Shown: one piece after another, positions 1 to 7,977 of the stretch | Layout of the letters: each line of letters opens with the position of its first letter | Numbering within the stretch: position 1 is the stretch's first letter | Assembly (NCBI GenBank): GCA_964410665.1 | Contig: CAYPIE010000022.1 | Coordinates: 1-64,000, forward strand | Length of the DNA stretch: 64,000 bases | Direction: 5' to 3' | DNA from: CAYPIE01 sp964410665 | Lineage (GTDB): Bacteria; Planctomycetota; Planctomycetia; Gemmatales; Gemmataceae | Position numbers and translations under genes: made by a program | Notes under the pieces: generated by a model | Databases searched by the model: none | The model's input: only the letters and a program-made list of their open reading frames with translations | Told to the model about the DNA's origin: nothing

Positions 1-53
1 TCGTGGTCATCAAAGTCTGGAGGATGGAGGGCCAGGATCGCTACGTTGAACAT
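1..53 (-). CDS. Possible 5' end of a gene leaving the left edge
   Basis: An ATG at 53-51 on the minus strand opens a frame that stays open to base 1 and encodes MFNVAILALHPPDFDDH. A GGAG sequence lies 7 nt upstream of the ATG, a good ribosome-binding site, which is why I call it at all. Only 17 residues are visible, so neither family nor function can be given. It would be transcribed away from the rest of the window. Confidence 0.3.
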   Translation of the reverse strand, partial: MFNVAILALHPPDFDDH

Positions 54-421
54 GGGGTGTCTCCGTGTCGCGTGCCGAAGAGGTTGTCCAACTTCAGTTT
101 ACGAACCGGAAGCCACCTTCGCTTGACGTACATGCGGGTTCACACCCGCCGCTCAGAATGGAACGCCGATTCCCAAAGGCTCCACGCCCGTCGCAGACGA
201 CGGGCGTGCCACCCATTGCGAAGATGTTAGTGGACCACACACTTGCATGAATGTGCCTGTAGTTTGGTCACTCCTTCGAGGCCTCACGGCTTCCGACCCG
301 AATACCTCGACCGCCTCTGCCCCGGCTTCAACCGCGGCTGCCACCCAGCTAACCCATCTTCGACCGGTTTTCGCCGCGGCCATCGACAGGAAGAAAACCT
401 CTCCATCACGACGAAGTTGGC
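54..421. other. Stretch without a convincing gene
   Basis: Several short overlapping frames exist here, but all are Arg/Pro/His-rich, mutually overlapping and lack a ribosome-binding site. The only clear structure is the hairpin at 183-208. Confidence 0.5.
183..208. terminator. Perfect GC-rich hairpin, possible terminator
   Basis: An 11-bp perfect stem (CACGCCCGTCG with CGACGGGCGTG) closes a CAGA tetraloop. There is no T-run on either side, so it is not a classical intrinsic terminator. It shares the CCCGTCGCAG core with the palindrome at 46621-46646. Confidence 0.4.
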
Positions 422-598
422 TCAGTCGCCGTAAAAGATCACGCCCATGGCCAGTAACCGGGCGGATAGCTGATAACCAACGATCGCGCCTCGGCCATCG
501 CGGGACATGCTCAGTGGTGTGCCGAGCTCGGTGATGGGATCGTCCCCGACGCGCGCGGACCACAGCGTTGCCAAGAACAACCAGGATGTGAGTCGCAT
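422..598 (-). CDS. Small ORF with signal-peptide-like start
   Basis: A 58-residue frame begins MRLTSWLFLATLWSARVGDD and ends GVIFYGD. The first 15 residues look like a short signal peptide or membrane anchor: one Arg followed by a hydrophobic run and small residues. It lies 12 bp downstream of the ffh stop on the same strand, so it could be read from the ffh transcript. I recognise no family, and it may be the remnant of a longer exported protein. Support is limited to the N-terminal pattern and the position. Confidence 0.25.
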   Translation of the reverse strand: MRLTSWLFLATLWSARVGDDPITELGTPLSMSRDGRGAIVGYQLSARLLAMGVIFYGD

Positions 599-610
599 GG
601 TCGCCGCGAC

Positions 611-2071
611 CTAGCGTTTGCGTTTCTTATCTTCCTTGCGCTTCTTCTTGCGTTCCTCAGCCCGTTCCTTGGGCGACTTGCGGTGGCCGGTGTTCCCCTT
701 GGTTTTGAGCATCCCTTCGTTCCCCGGCATAAAGGCCCCGGCCTTGCCCATGCCGCTGAGCATCTTCATGCGGTCCCAAACCGACATGCTGGCCATCTGC
801 TTCATGATCACCCGCATCTGATCAAACTGCGTCAAAAACTGCTTGATCTCGTGCGGCTCCGTCCCCGAGCCCTGAGCGATGCGGCGACGACGGCTCATGT
901 CGATGGAGTCCGGGTTAATCCGCTCGTTCTTGGTCATCGAGTCGATCATGCCCTGGATCCGCTTGACGGCGACCTCAGGGTCTTCGCCCTCGGGAACCAT
1001 GTCCGACATCCCCGGCATCATGCCCATCATGTTCTTCATGCCCATCTTGCGCAGTTGGCTAAATTGCTTGCGGAAGTCATCGAGCGTGAAATTGCCCTTT
1101 TCCAGCTTGCGCTGCTGTTCGGCGAGTTCTTCCTGGCTGACCTCTTTTTGCAGGTCCTGGACCTTGCGGACCAAGCCCATCATGTCCCCTTGGCCCATGA
1201 TCCGCGAGGCCATCCCATCCGGATCAAACTGGTCCAGCTTCTCCAGCTTTTCGCCAACGCCCATGTACTTGATCGGGACACCAGTGATCTCTTTGACCGA
1301 CAGCGCGGCACCACCACGGGCATCACCGTCCATCTTGGTCAGGATGACGGCGTTGAGCTCCAACTCATCGTTAAACGTCTTGGCAACGTTGGCGGCCTCC
1401 TGACCGATCATGCCGTCGACTACCAAGAAGACGTGATCAGGCCGCACCAGTCGGTCGACCTGTTTCAGTTCATCCATTAACTCCTGGTCGATCTGCAAAC
1501 GACCTGCGGTGTCGAGAATCACCGTGTCCAGGGCATTTTTCTTGGCGTAGCTGATAGCATTGCGGCAAACATCGACCGGGTTGGTGGCTTCGCTGTAGAC
1601 AGGCACATCCAGCTGCTGACCCAAAACCTTGAGCTGTTCGACCGCAGCCGGGCGTTGCAAGTCCGCGGCCACCAACAGTGGGAATCGTCCCTGGTCGCGC
1701 AGGTTCAGCGCCAACTTGCCACAGGTGGTCGTCTTGCCGGCCCCCTGCAAGCCGCAGAGCATCAAAGTCGTGGGCCGGTCCTTGGCGAACTTGATGGCGT
1801 GGTCGACGGGGCCCATCAGGGCAACCAACTCATCGTAGACAATTTTGACGATCTGTTCGCTGGGGTCAACCCGCTTCAGGACGTCCTGGCCAACGGCCCG
1901 GGACTCGACCCGCTTGATGAAGGTGTTGACGACGTTAAAGTTGACGTCGGCCTCGAGCAGGGCGCGGCGAACCTCGCGCAAGCCTTCACGGATGTTCTCT
2001 TCGGTCAGCCGTCCGCGGCCGCGAAGCTTGCGAAAGGCGTCGCTAAGGTTTTTCGAGATTCCTTCAAACAT
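611..2071 (-). CDS. ffh: Signal recognition particle protein Ffh (SRP54)
   Basis: The 486-residue protein has the full Ffh layout. An N-terminal helical N domain covers about residues 1-90. The GTPase G domain follows, with P-loop GLQGAGKTTT near residue 107, DTAGR near 190 and TKMDGDARGG near 246. A methionine-rich M domain (residues about 325-445, with KMGMKNMMGMMPGM) binds 4.5S RNA and signal sequences. The last 20 residues are an Arg/Lys-rich tail. Ffh binds signal sequences of nascent membrane proteins on the ribosome and hands them to FtsY and SecYEG. Length is slightly above the usual 450 because of the basic tail. I see no SRP RNA gene nearby. All motifs are intact. Confidence 0.97.
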   Translation of the reverse strand: MFEGISKNLSDAFRKLRGRGRLTEENIREGLREVRRALLEADVNFNVVNTFIKRVESRAVGQDVLKRVDPSEQIVKIVYDELVALMGPVDHAIKFAKDRPTTLMLCGLQGAGKTTTCGKLALNLRDQGRFPLLVAADLQRPAAVEQLKVLGQQLDVPVYSEATNPVDVCRNAISYAKKNALDTVILDTAGRLQIDQELMDELKQVDRLVRPDHVFLVVDGMIGQEAANVAKTFNDELELNAVILTKMDGDARGGAALSVKEITGVPIKYMGVGEKLEKLDQFDPDGMASRIMGQGDMMGLVRKVQDLQKEVSQEELAEQQRKLEKGNFTLDDFRKQFSQLRKMGMKNMMGMMPGMSDMVPEGEDPEVAVKRIQGMIDSMTKNERINPDSIDMSRRRRIAQGSGTEPHEIKQFLTQFDQMRVIMKQMASMSVWDRMKMLSGMGKAGAFMPGNEGMLKTKGNTGHRKSPKERAEERKKKRKEDKKRKR

Positions 2072-2339
2072 AGTCAGACAGTCCGGAATACGTGGATACC
2101 GCCCGGTGGCGGCCCGGGCTGAAGTAATTAGTCAATCTAACCAAAGCCCTCCCTTGCCGCAACAGGACGTCGCCATGGTCCAATCTCGCTCTAAGAATGC
2201 CCCCAGGGACGAACACGCTTGTGACCCACGCGCTCCAAGCAGCCGTACTGCCTCCGGAAAACAGTTACGGCGTCACCCGACCGGCCAGAATACTAGAACA
2301 CCCCGGTCGAACGGTTCTCGAAGGAAGATTGAGTCCACT

Positions 2340-3860
2340 TCAAGTCGCCAATCTGGGCAACTCCACCGAAAACACACTCCCCTGCCCCGGCGTCGATGTC
2401 AGCGTTAGCTCACCCCCATGTGCCTGGACGATCTCCTGACAGATCGCTAGCCCCAGCCCAGTACCGCCGACCGACCGCGATCGCGACTTGTCCACCCGGT
2501 AAAACCGCTCGAAGATGAGTGGCTGTTCCGCCTCCGGAATACCGATACCGTCATCTTCGACCCGGACACACGCTTGCTCGCCGCGGGCAGTGACCTGAAC
2601 CCGTACGGTCCCACCGGGCTGGTTGTACTGGACCGCGTTGGTGATCAGGTTGGCCAGCACCTGACCTAAAGCCGCAGCATCACCCAAGACTTCGACCGAC
2701 TGGGTCTGGCTGGTCAACTGTACTTTTCGTTGGACAGCAAGCGGCTGATACTCGCGGACCAGTTGTTCGGCCAGTTCGTCCAGAGCCACCACCTCCCGCT
2801 CAAGATCGGTCCAGCCCTCATCAGCTCGGGCTAGGGTCAGCAGCCGCTCGACCAGGTCGGTCATCCGCTGCGTCGAGGCGATGCAGGTAGCCAGAGTCGC
2901 TTGGTACTCCTCCGGAGTGCGTGGCCTCGCCAAGGCCAGTTCGGCATGCGAACGCAGAACGCTAAGGGGGGTACGTAACTCATGCGAGGCATCTGAAGTA
3001 AACCGAGTTTGCCGCTCCAAAGCGGCCTGGAGACGATCGAAGGCAGAATTGAGCACTTCGGCCAGGCCGACCATCTCGACATCTACCTGTCTGGGATCGA
3101 TGCGTTCGGCTAGGTTGGTACCCGAAATTCGGGACGCGATGGCGGCGATGGTATTGATCGGCCGAAAGATGCGGCGTGATACGATCCAGCCACCGACCAA
3201 CCCGACGGCCAACGCTCCCCCACCAACAGCGACCAGCAACCAGGCAAAGCGGTGGAGCTCCCCGTACAATCGTCCGGTCGGGCGCCCAACCAGGATCACC
3301 GTGCCCCAGGGTCCTGGAACGACTATCTCACGGTTAGGGCCTGGGGCGCGTCGGGGTGGCCCCGGTGAGGTTGGTTCGGGGCGAGGTCGATTTTCGGACA
3401 CGCCGTCAGCATTGATAAGACTCCCATTGCCGCGCCACACGGCGAAATACATCTCGGGAGTTCCCGGGCCAGGCGGTATTGACACCTCCCCTGGCCTTAG
3501 TGGAGGGTGGTCGGGAGGCGGCCCTTTTCCTCGCCAGGGAGGACGATCCTTCGGGAAACGGTCGCCGAGGCCGCGTTGATTGGGTCGACCGCGGCGATCA
3601 CGGTCATCACCGTGGTGGCGGCCGCGTTGGTCGGGCAGCGGCAATCGCTCGATGCCTCGGAGCAGTTCCCAACGAGGTACGCCTTGCAGCACCCCCTCCA
3701 ATCCCGCCACAGCAGTGGCCAGCTCGGCGTCAAACTCGACCAACCGAGACCGCCGCACCTCGTGGTACAGCAACACTGCAAAGCCGCCGACGATGACCAC
3801 TTGGACGATGGCCATCCAGAGTAACAAACGCAGACGTAGCGACCTACCCGTCAATGACAT
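2340..3860 (-). CDS. Sensor histidine kinase with Pro/Arg-rich periplasmic loop
   Basis: This 506-residue inner-membrane kinase has a TM segment at about 10-30, a periplasmic region to about 205, a second TM (about 207-228), a HAMP-like linker, HisKA with H-box SDASHELRTPLS near 290, and HATPase_c with N-box LANLITNAVQYN, G1 EDDGIGIP and G2 GGTGLGLA. It should autophosphorylate and pass phosphate to the regulator encoded just upstream, whose gene overlaps it by 17 bp. The periplasmic part is odd: it contains long runs rich in Pro, Arg, Gly, Asp and His (for example DRPPWRGKGPPPDHPP) rather than a folded PAS or CACHE domain. The ligand is unknown; the neighbouring peroxidase and Spy-like gene suggest envelope or oxidative stress (inference). 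Confidence 0.93.
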   Translation of the reverse strand: MSLTGRSLRLRLLLWMAIVQVVIVGGFAVLLYHEVRRSRLVEFDAELATAVAGLEGVLQGVPRWELLRGIERLPLPDQRGRHHGDDRDRRGRPNQRGLGDRFPKDRPPWRGKGPPPDHPPLRPGEVSIPPGPGTPEMYFAVWRGNGSLINADGVSENRPRPEPTSPGPPRRAPGPNREIVVPGPWGTVILVGRPTGRLYGELHRFAWLLVAVGGGALAVGLVGGWIVSRRIFRPINTIAAIASRISGTNLAERIDPRQVDVEMVGLAEVLNSAFDRLQAALERQTRFTSDASHELRTPLSVLRSHAELALARPRTPEEYQATLATCIASTQRMTDLVERLLTLARADEGWTDLEREVVALDELAEQLVREYQPLAVQRKVQLTSQTQSVEVLGDAAALGQVLANLITNAVQYNQPGGTVRVQVTARGEQACVRVEDDGIGIPEAEQPLIFERFYRVDKSRSRSVGGTGLGLAICQEIVQAHGGELTLTSTPGQGSVFSVELPRLAT

Positions 3861-4497
3861 AGCCTAACCCACGCCGGGTGGTGATAAAGTCCTTGCCCAG
3901 CTTTTTGCGGACATGCGATACGTGTACCTCGACCAGATTAGACAGGGAATCATCCTCTTCATTGAAAATATGATCATAAATTATTGTTTTTGACACTAAC
4001 TGACCTCGCTTCAGAGCCAGTAGCTCGACGATGGCGTACTCGCGGGCGGTCAGGGAGACCGGTTCGCCTCCCTTACACACTACCTTGCGGACCGTATCAA
4101 TCCCTACGTCGCCGATGACGATGCGTGGATCAGCCGCCCCGGCCGCGCGGCGAATCAAGGCACGCACCCGGGCCAACACCTCGGGCAGCGAAAACGGTTT
4201 GACGACGTAGTCATCGGCCCCGGCATCGAGCCCGCGGATACGGTCGGTGATCGCATCCCGGGCGGTCAACATCAACACCGGAGTGGGCCGAAGCTGGCGC
4301 ACCTGGGCCAACACCTCCCACCCCGCAAGCCCGGGGAGCATGACGTCAAGCAGGATGGCGTCGTAATCCCAGGCAGTCGCCTTGTACAACCCATCGGGTC
4401 CGGTCTCCGCCTCATCGACGGCGTAGCCCTCCTCGCGGAGTGCCTGAGCAAGTGCCCGCAGTAACTCGGGTTCATCCTCCACCACCAGGACACGCAT
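3844..4497 (-). CDS. OmpR/PhoB-family response regulator
   Basis: The 217-residue protein has an N-terminal receiver domain (about 1-115) with acidic pocket VVEDEPE, phosphoacceptor Asp in AILLDVMLPG near residue 51, and conserved Lys in VKPF. A C-terminal winged helix of the OmpR type follows (about 125-217), ending in the typical VRKKLGKDFITTRRGLGYVI. It is the partner of the histidine kinase whose start codon lies inside its 3' end. The peroxidase gene is 60 bp upstream on the same strand, so the three may be cotranscribed. No DNA target site can be assigned from the sequence. Confidence 0.95.
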   Translation of the reverse strand: MRVLVVEDEPELLRALAQALREEGYAVDEAETGPDGLYKATAWDYDAILLDVMLPGLAGWEVLAQVRQLRPTPVLMLTARDAITDRIRGLDAGADDYVVKPFSLPEVLARVRALIRRAAGAADPRIVIGDVGIDTVRKVVCKGGEPVSLTAREYAIVELLALKRGQLVSKTIIYDHIFNEEDDSLSNLVEVHVSHVRKKLGKDFITTRRGLGYVIDG

Positions 4498-4557
4498 GGC
4501 ACTCCCTCAATGGGTTCGACCATCTCGCGCAGCCGAACTCGATGGTTCACATATCGT

Positions 4558-6555
4558 TTAAGGCCGCATCCTGCGTGGACCTACCCCGTTTAAATCCACA
4601 CTTAGGAACTGGCCCGAACCGTCGTTCTCACACCCGGACTCCTGTCGTCCCACCATGGACTCTTGCCGACGCGGTGGCCGCGACCCAGATCGATCGCCAT
4701 CACCATCGCCTAGGGCGATCCAGGTCTGGGTGTCCCCACTGTTGACCAACACCGGCTCGGACTCCATGACTGGGTCATCTTGTGTATCGAAGACCACCCG
4801 GATGGTGTATTCCCCGGTCCGCAATCCGTCGAATGCCGTGAAGCGGAAACGGCCGTCCGTGTTAAGCGATTGCTCGGCAACCACCTCCCCAGAGCTCAGA
4901 TCGACCAGTTGGACCACACGTTCTTCCTGGTTACGCCCGGGGCCACGTGGTTCGCGTCGGCCATTCGGTTTGTTATCCTGGCGGACTACCCCTCGGATCT
5001 CAGCTTCGAAGAAGAACGGGTTGTCTTGGATCGAGGTCAGTTCGGTGTTCCGTTCGATGATATCCGAAAGGCTGGTGTTGCGTAGGGTCCTCAGGTCAGC
5101 TCCACTGTAGATATTTTCATACCAGAACCGATCTCCGGCACGGATCCGGTCAAACTGGTCCGCGATGATGGCGCGAACCGTCGGTCCGACGCTGCTCCCC
5201 GGCAAATGGTCTTCGGCGAGGGCCCCGACCCACAGATCGATATTGTCGACGCGGCTGTACAGCGAGCGTAACGCGTCTTGCAGCTCGGGGTCCGACGTGA
5301 TGTCAGCAAAGTCGTGCACCGCCGGTAAGCCGTAGGCGGCGCGCACCGTGTTGTAGTCGGCCAGCCCGTGGTCGCGGCCACGCTGGATGTTCAGGCTGAC
5401 CAGGTCAAGGGTTACTGTCTGTCCCGGCGTTGGAATCAGCAGGTTGCGCAGACTATCGACCACTCGGGTATCGACCTCGGAGGTCAGGTCCGAGGCCAGG
5501 TTTTTGAGCAACGCATCAATGCCGTACTCGCTGACCAGCGACGGGTTGAAGAAGGCTTCGGCCAGGGACACCGCCTCGGCTACCGGCTGACCGTCATCGC
5601 CAAGGAACTCGATGCTGTCACCCAACAAGCTATGCCCGACGCGGAAACCCGCCGTAGCAAACTCATTGGCGATACCCGGATTCACCCCTGGATCGTACCC
5701 CTGATAGGGCCCGAGCGTCCCTGTCCCCAACAGCGCTGGCAGCCACTCGTTGTAGGTAATGGCCTGGAGCTCGGCAATGACCCAAGCTCGGGCTTGCTGG
5801 AAGATGGCCTCATCGTCGAGATCCGGGTTGGCCGCGGCAATTTCCCCAGCTACCCGGTTATGTTCACGGACGAACAACGTGTGCAGACTGGTCAGCTCCG
5901 GGTTTTCGTTGGCCCGGACATCGCCGGCAAGGAAAAAACCTGCCTGATCCATGGGAAGCAGATCGCCCTCGGAAGTTTTAAGCCGTCCACCCTCGAAGGT
6001 ACGCAGGCTCTCCGCGGTAGCCTCGTCGGAGCCGTAGATCATCGACCCGTCGAGCCAGGCTGTGATCAGGTTGACCTGCTCGCGTGGGTTGTCCAACGAA
6101 TTTCCGGTTTCGGGGTCATAGCCAGAGCGTGAAAAGCTCAGGGTTTGCGATCCAGTGCCGTTTGGATCAAAGGTGGGGTCCCCGGTAGGGACGATGACCG
6201 GAAACGATTCGTCGTGAGACTCGAGGGTGAGGTCCAGATCATGATCGATGAACTGGCCCCAGGCATAGACCAGGGCGGACAGCATGCGGTCGTTCGAGAT
6301 CGTCTCCTCGGCTTGAGCAGACACGGCATTGCTAATCGCTCGTGCACTCGGTCGGTCCTCCCCGGCGGGTTCGGCAATGCCATCGGCATACTCCGCCGGG
6401 GCAATGCGTAGAAAGTTGATTCCAGCCATGCCCCACTCGGGGTTGCTGAGGTTATTGTTCGAGCCATCGTAACTGCGTAGTTCGAGCGTGCTTGGTACCA
6501 GCCGCTCTTCCAGGGTCATTAACGTCAGACGAGAGGTTCGACAGGTTGGCATCAT
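4558..6555 (-). CDS. Secreted animal-type heme peroxidase
   Basis: This 665-residue protein belongs to the animal (myeloperoxidase/peroxinectin-like) heme peroxidase superfamily. Visible signatures are WGQFIDHDLDLT near residue 110 with the distal His, HTLFVREHNRVA near 225, FRVGHSLLGD near 305 with the probable proximal His, and LNIQRGRDHGLADYN near 385. The N-terminus carries LEERLVPST, a motif found at the start of many large exported Gemmata-type proteins, so an extracellular or envelope location is likely. After about residue 540 there is an SdrD/Cna-B-like beta domain and then a Gly/Asp/Arg-rich tail. It would oxidise substrates with hydrogen peroxide; the substrate is unknown. It sits between a Spy-like gene and a two-component system. 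Confidence 0.92.
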   Translation of the reverse strand: MMPTCRTSRLTLMTLEERLVPSTLELRSYDGSNNNLSNPEWGMAGINFLRIAPAEYADGIAEPAGEDRPSARAISNAVSAQAEETISNDRMLSALVYAWGQFIDHDLDLTLESHDESFPVIVPTGDPTFDPNGTGSQTLSFSRSGYDPETGNSLDNPREQVNLITAWLDGSMIYGSDEATAESLRTFEGGRLKTSEGDLLPMDQAGFFLAGDVRANENPELTSLHTLFVREHNRVAGEIAAANPDLDDEAIFQQARAWVIAELQAITYNEWLPALLGTGTLGPYQGYDPGVNPGIANEFATAGFRVGHSLLGDSIEFLGDDGQPVAEAVSLAEAFFNPSLVSEYGIDALLKNLASDLTSEVDTRVVDSLRNLLIPTPGQTVTLDLVSLNIQRGRDHGLADYNTVRAAYGLPAVHDFADITSDPELQDALRSLYSRVDNIDLWVGALAEDHLPGSSVGPTVRAIIADQFDRIRAGDRFWYENIYSGADLRTLRNTSLSDIIERNTELTSIQDNPFFFEAEIRGVVRQDNKPNGRREPRGPGRNQEERVVQLVDLSSGEVVAEQSLNTDGRFRFTAFDGLRTGEYTIRVVFDTQDDPVMESEPVLVNSGDTQTWIALGDGDGDRSGSRPPRRQESMVGRQESGCENDGSGQFLSVDLNGVGPRRMRP

Positions 6556-6742
6556 CCGCTGCTCCTCAAGACTTGAGTAAGAGCAAACCTACCCAGTAGG
6601 TGATGGGAGTTCGCTGGGCGCTGGGTAATCGCCCACCGACAAAACCACCCTAACCGGGACAACCTGAAGAGAACCTGAAGATTAAAAACGGATGAGAAAT
6701 CGTGAACTGGCTGCCCGATAGGGCAGCCGGTTCGATCTTCAC

Positions 6743-7785
6743 TCACCAGCTCCAATCGTTTAAGAAGCCGAATACATCACTAGATTGGGGAGTGGAGATT
6801 GGTTCATGGCCATCGATCGGGGGCCGGTCGCCGCGTTCCGGTCGACGACGCTCAAAGGGTGGGCGATCGGGAGGACCATCCTCAGGTCCGCGGTGACGAC
6901 CTTCTGGAGGACCACCCGGGCGGAACTCACGACGACCTTCCCAAGAAGGACCACGTGGGCCGCGGCCACGCGGGCCGAAGTCTCGTCGACCTTCGCGAGG
7001 AGGGCCACCGCGACCGAAGTCACGACCACCCCCACGACGACCATCCGGGGAGTGGCAATCCCGCCCGCGATCCCACCAACCACCACGACGCCCCTCTGGC
7101 GGCGGGCCGCCCGGACCGAAGTCACGACGACCACCGCGACNNNNNNNNNNNNNNNNNNNNNNNNNNNNNNNNNNNNNNNNNNNNNNNNNNNNNNNNNNNN
7201 NNNNNNNNNNNNNNNNNNNNNNNNNNNNNNNNNNNNNNNNCGACGCCCCTCTGGCGGCGGGCCGCCCGGACCGAAGTCACGACGACCACCGCGACGCCCC
7301 TCTGGCGGCGGGCCGCCCGGACCGAAGTCACGACGACCACCGCGACGCCCCTCTGGTGGCGGGCCGCCCGGACCGAAGTCACGACGACCACCGCGACGCC
7401 CCTCTGGCGGCGGGCCGCCCGATCCTCGCCCACCCGGGCCGCCACGACGTCCTTCCGGCGGCGGGCCACCCCGGCCACCCTCAGGCCGCGGCGGGGGGAT
7501 GTCCTTTAGGGCTTGTAGTTGGTCTTCAGTTAGGATTGATTCGAGCTTCTCCTTGACCCCAGCTTCGAGTTGCTGGATTTTCTTCGCCTGCTCGTTGGAG
7601 AGCTCAAGACGCTCGATCATGAACGGGGGTAACACCTTCCCCAGTTCGAACGGGGGCGGCCCCCTTCGCTCGCCCCGTGGAGGGCGGCCGCCTTTGCCTT
7701 CGGGCCGTTGAGCTTCGACGTTGGTGAGCACCAGGCCCATCGCACTGGCCCCGGCCATCGTTAATCCGAGCACAATCCCTTTCAT
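6743..7785 (-). CDS. Spy/CpxP-like secreted protein with 17-residue Gly/Arg/Pro repeats (spans assembly gap)
   Basis: The start MKGIVLGLTMAGASAMGLVL is a signal peptide. Residues about 45-95 (PPFMIERLELSNEQAKKIQQ ... LTEDQLQAL) resemble the LTxxQ helical repeats of Spy/CpxP-like periplasmic proteins. The rest is a low-complexity tail built of a 17-residue unit GGPPPEGRRGGRRDFGP. The 100-N gap falls inside these repeats. Naive translation across 100 N puts the 3' part in the wrong frame and stops at 6760. Reading the 3' part in the repeat frame instead gives RGGRRDFGPGGPPPEGRRGG and continues to TGA at 6743, ending SDVFGFLNDWSW. The gene is therefore probably intact and the gap length wrong. 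Function unknown; a chaperone-like or metal-binding envelope role is possible. Confidence 0.75.
7086..7430. repeat. 51-bp tandem repeat array inside the Spy-like gene
   Basis: Near-identical 51-bp units begin at 7086, 7137 (cut by the gap after 4 bases), 7241, 7292, 7343 and 7394 (decaying). They encode the 17-residue unit GGPPPEGRRGGRRDFGP on the minus strand. The unit at 7343 differs from its neighbours by a single C-to-T change, so the array has expanded or been homogenised recently. Confidence 0.9.
7141..7240. other. Assembly gap (100 N)
   Basis: Exactly 100 N is a conventional placeholder for unknown length. The unit beginning at 7137 and the unit beginning at 7241 should be separated by a multiple of 51 bp. 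The actual spacing is 104, which is 2 units plus 2 bases. True lengths of 47, 98, 149 and so on (51k minus 4) would restore both repeat phase and reading frame. Confidence 0.95.
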
Positions 7786-7977
7786 GGTACTTCCTCCGAC
7801 CTGTCCCCAGAATCACCGGGTAACCGTCTATCGGCCACTCCGTGTGTCCCGCCATTTGCAGCGTGACAGGCGTAGCTTACTCGAGCCAAGCTGAAGCCGA
7901 GGTGAAGGAAGACAAAAACTCGAAATTGGTAGCGCGCTCCACCGGCAAACTCCCAGGACAGAGAAAGTAGCTGTACT

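Noticed and set aside
683..1480. 265-codon frame antisense to ffh
   Set aside because: Shadow of ffh: His/Leu/Asp-rich translation, no ribosome-binding site, no family.
6760..7140. Frameshifted or truncated 3' end of the Spy-like gene
   Set aside because: The frame change falls exactly at the arbitrary 100-N gap, and the alternative frame restores the repeat, so it is an assembly artefact.
7086..7430. CRISPR-like repeat array
   Set aside because: Units are contiguous 51-bp tandem repeats with no spacers, in phase with a protein repeat.
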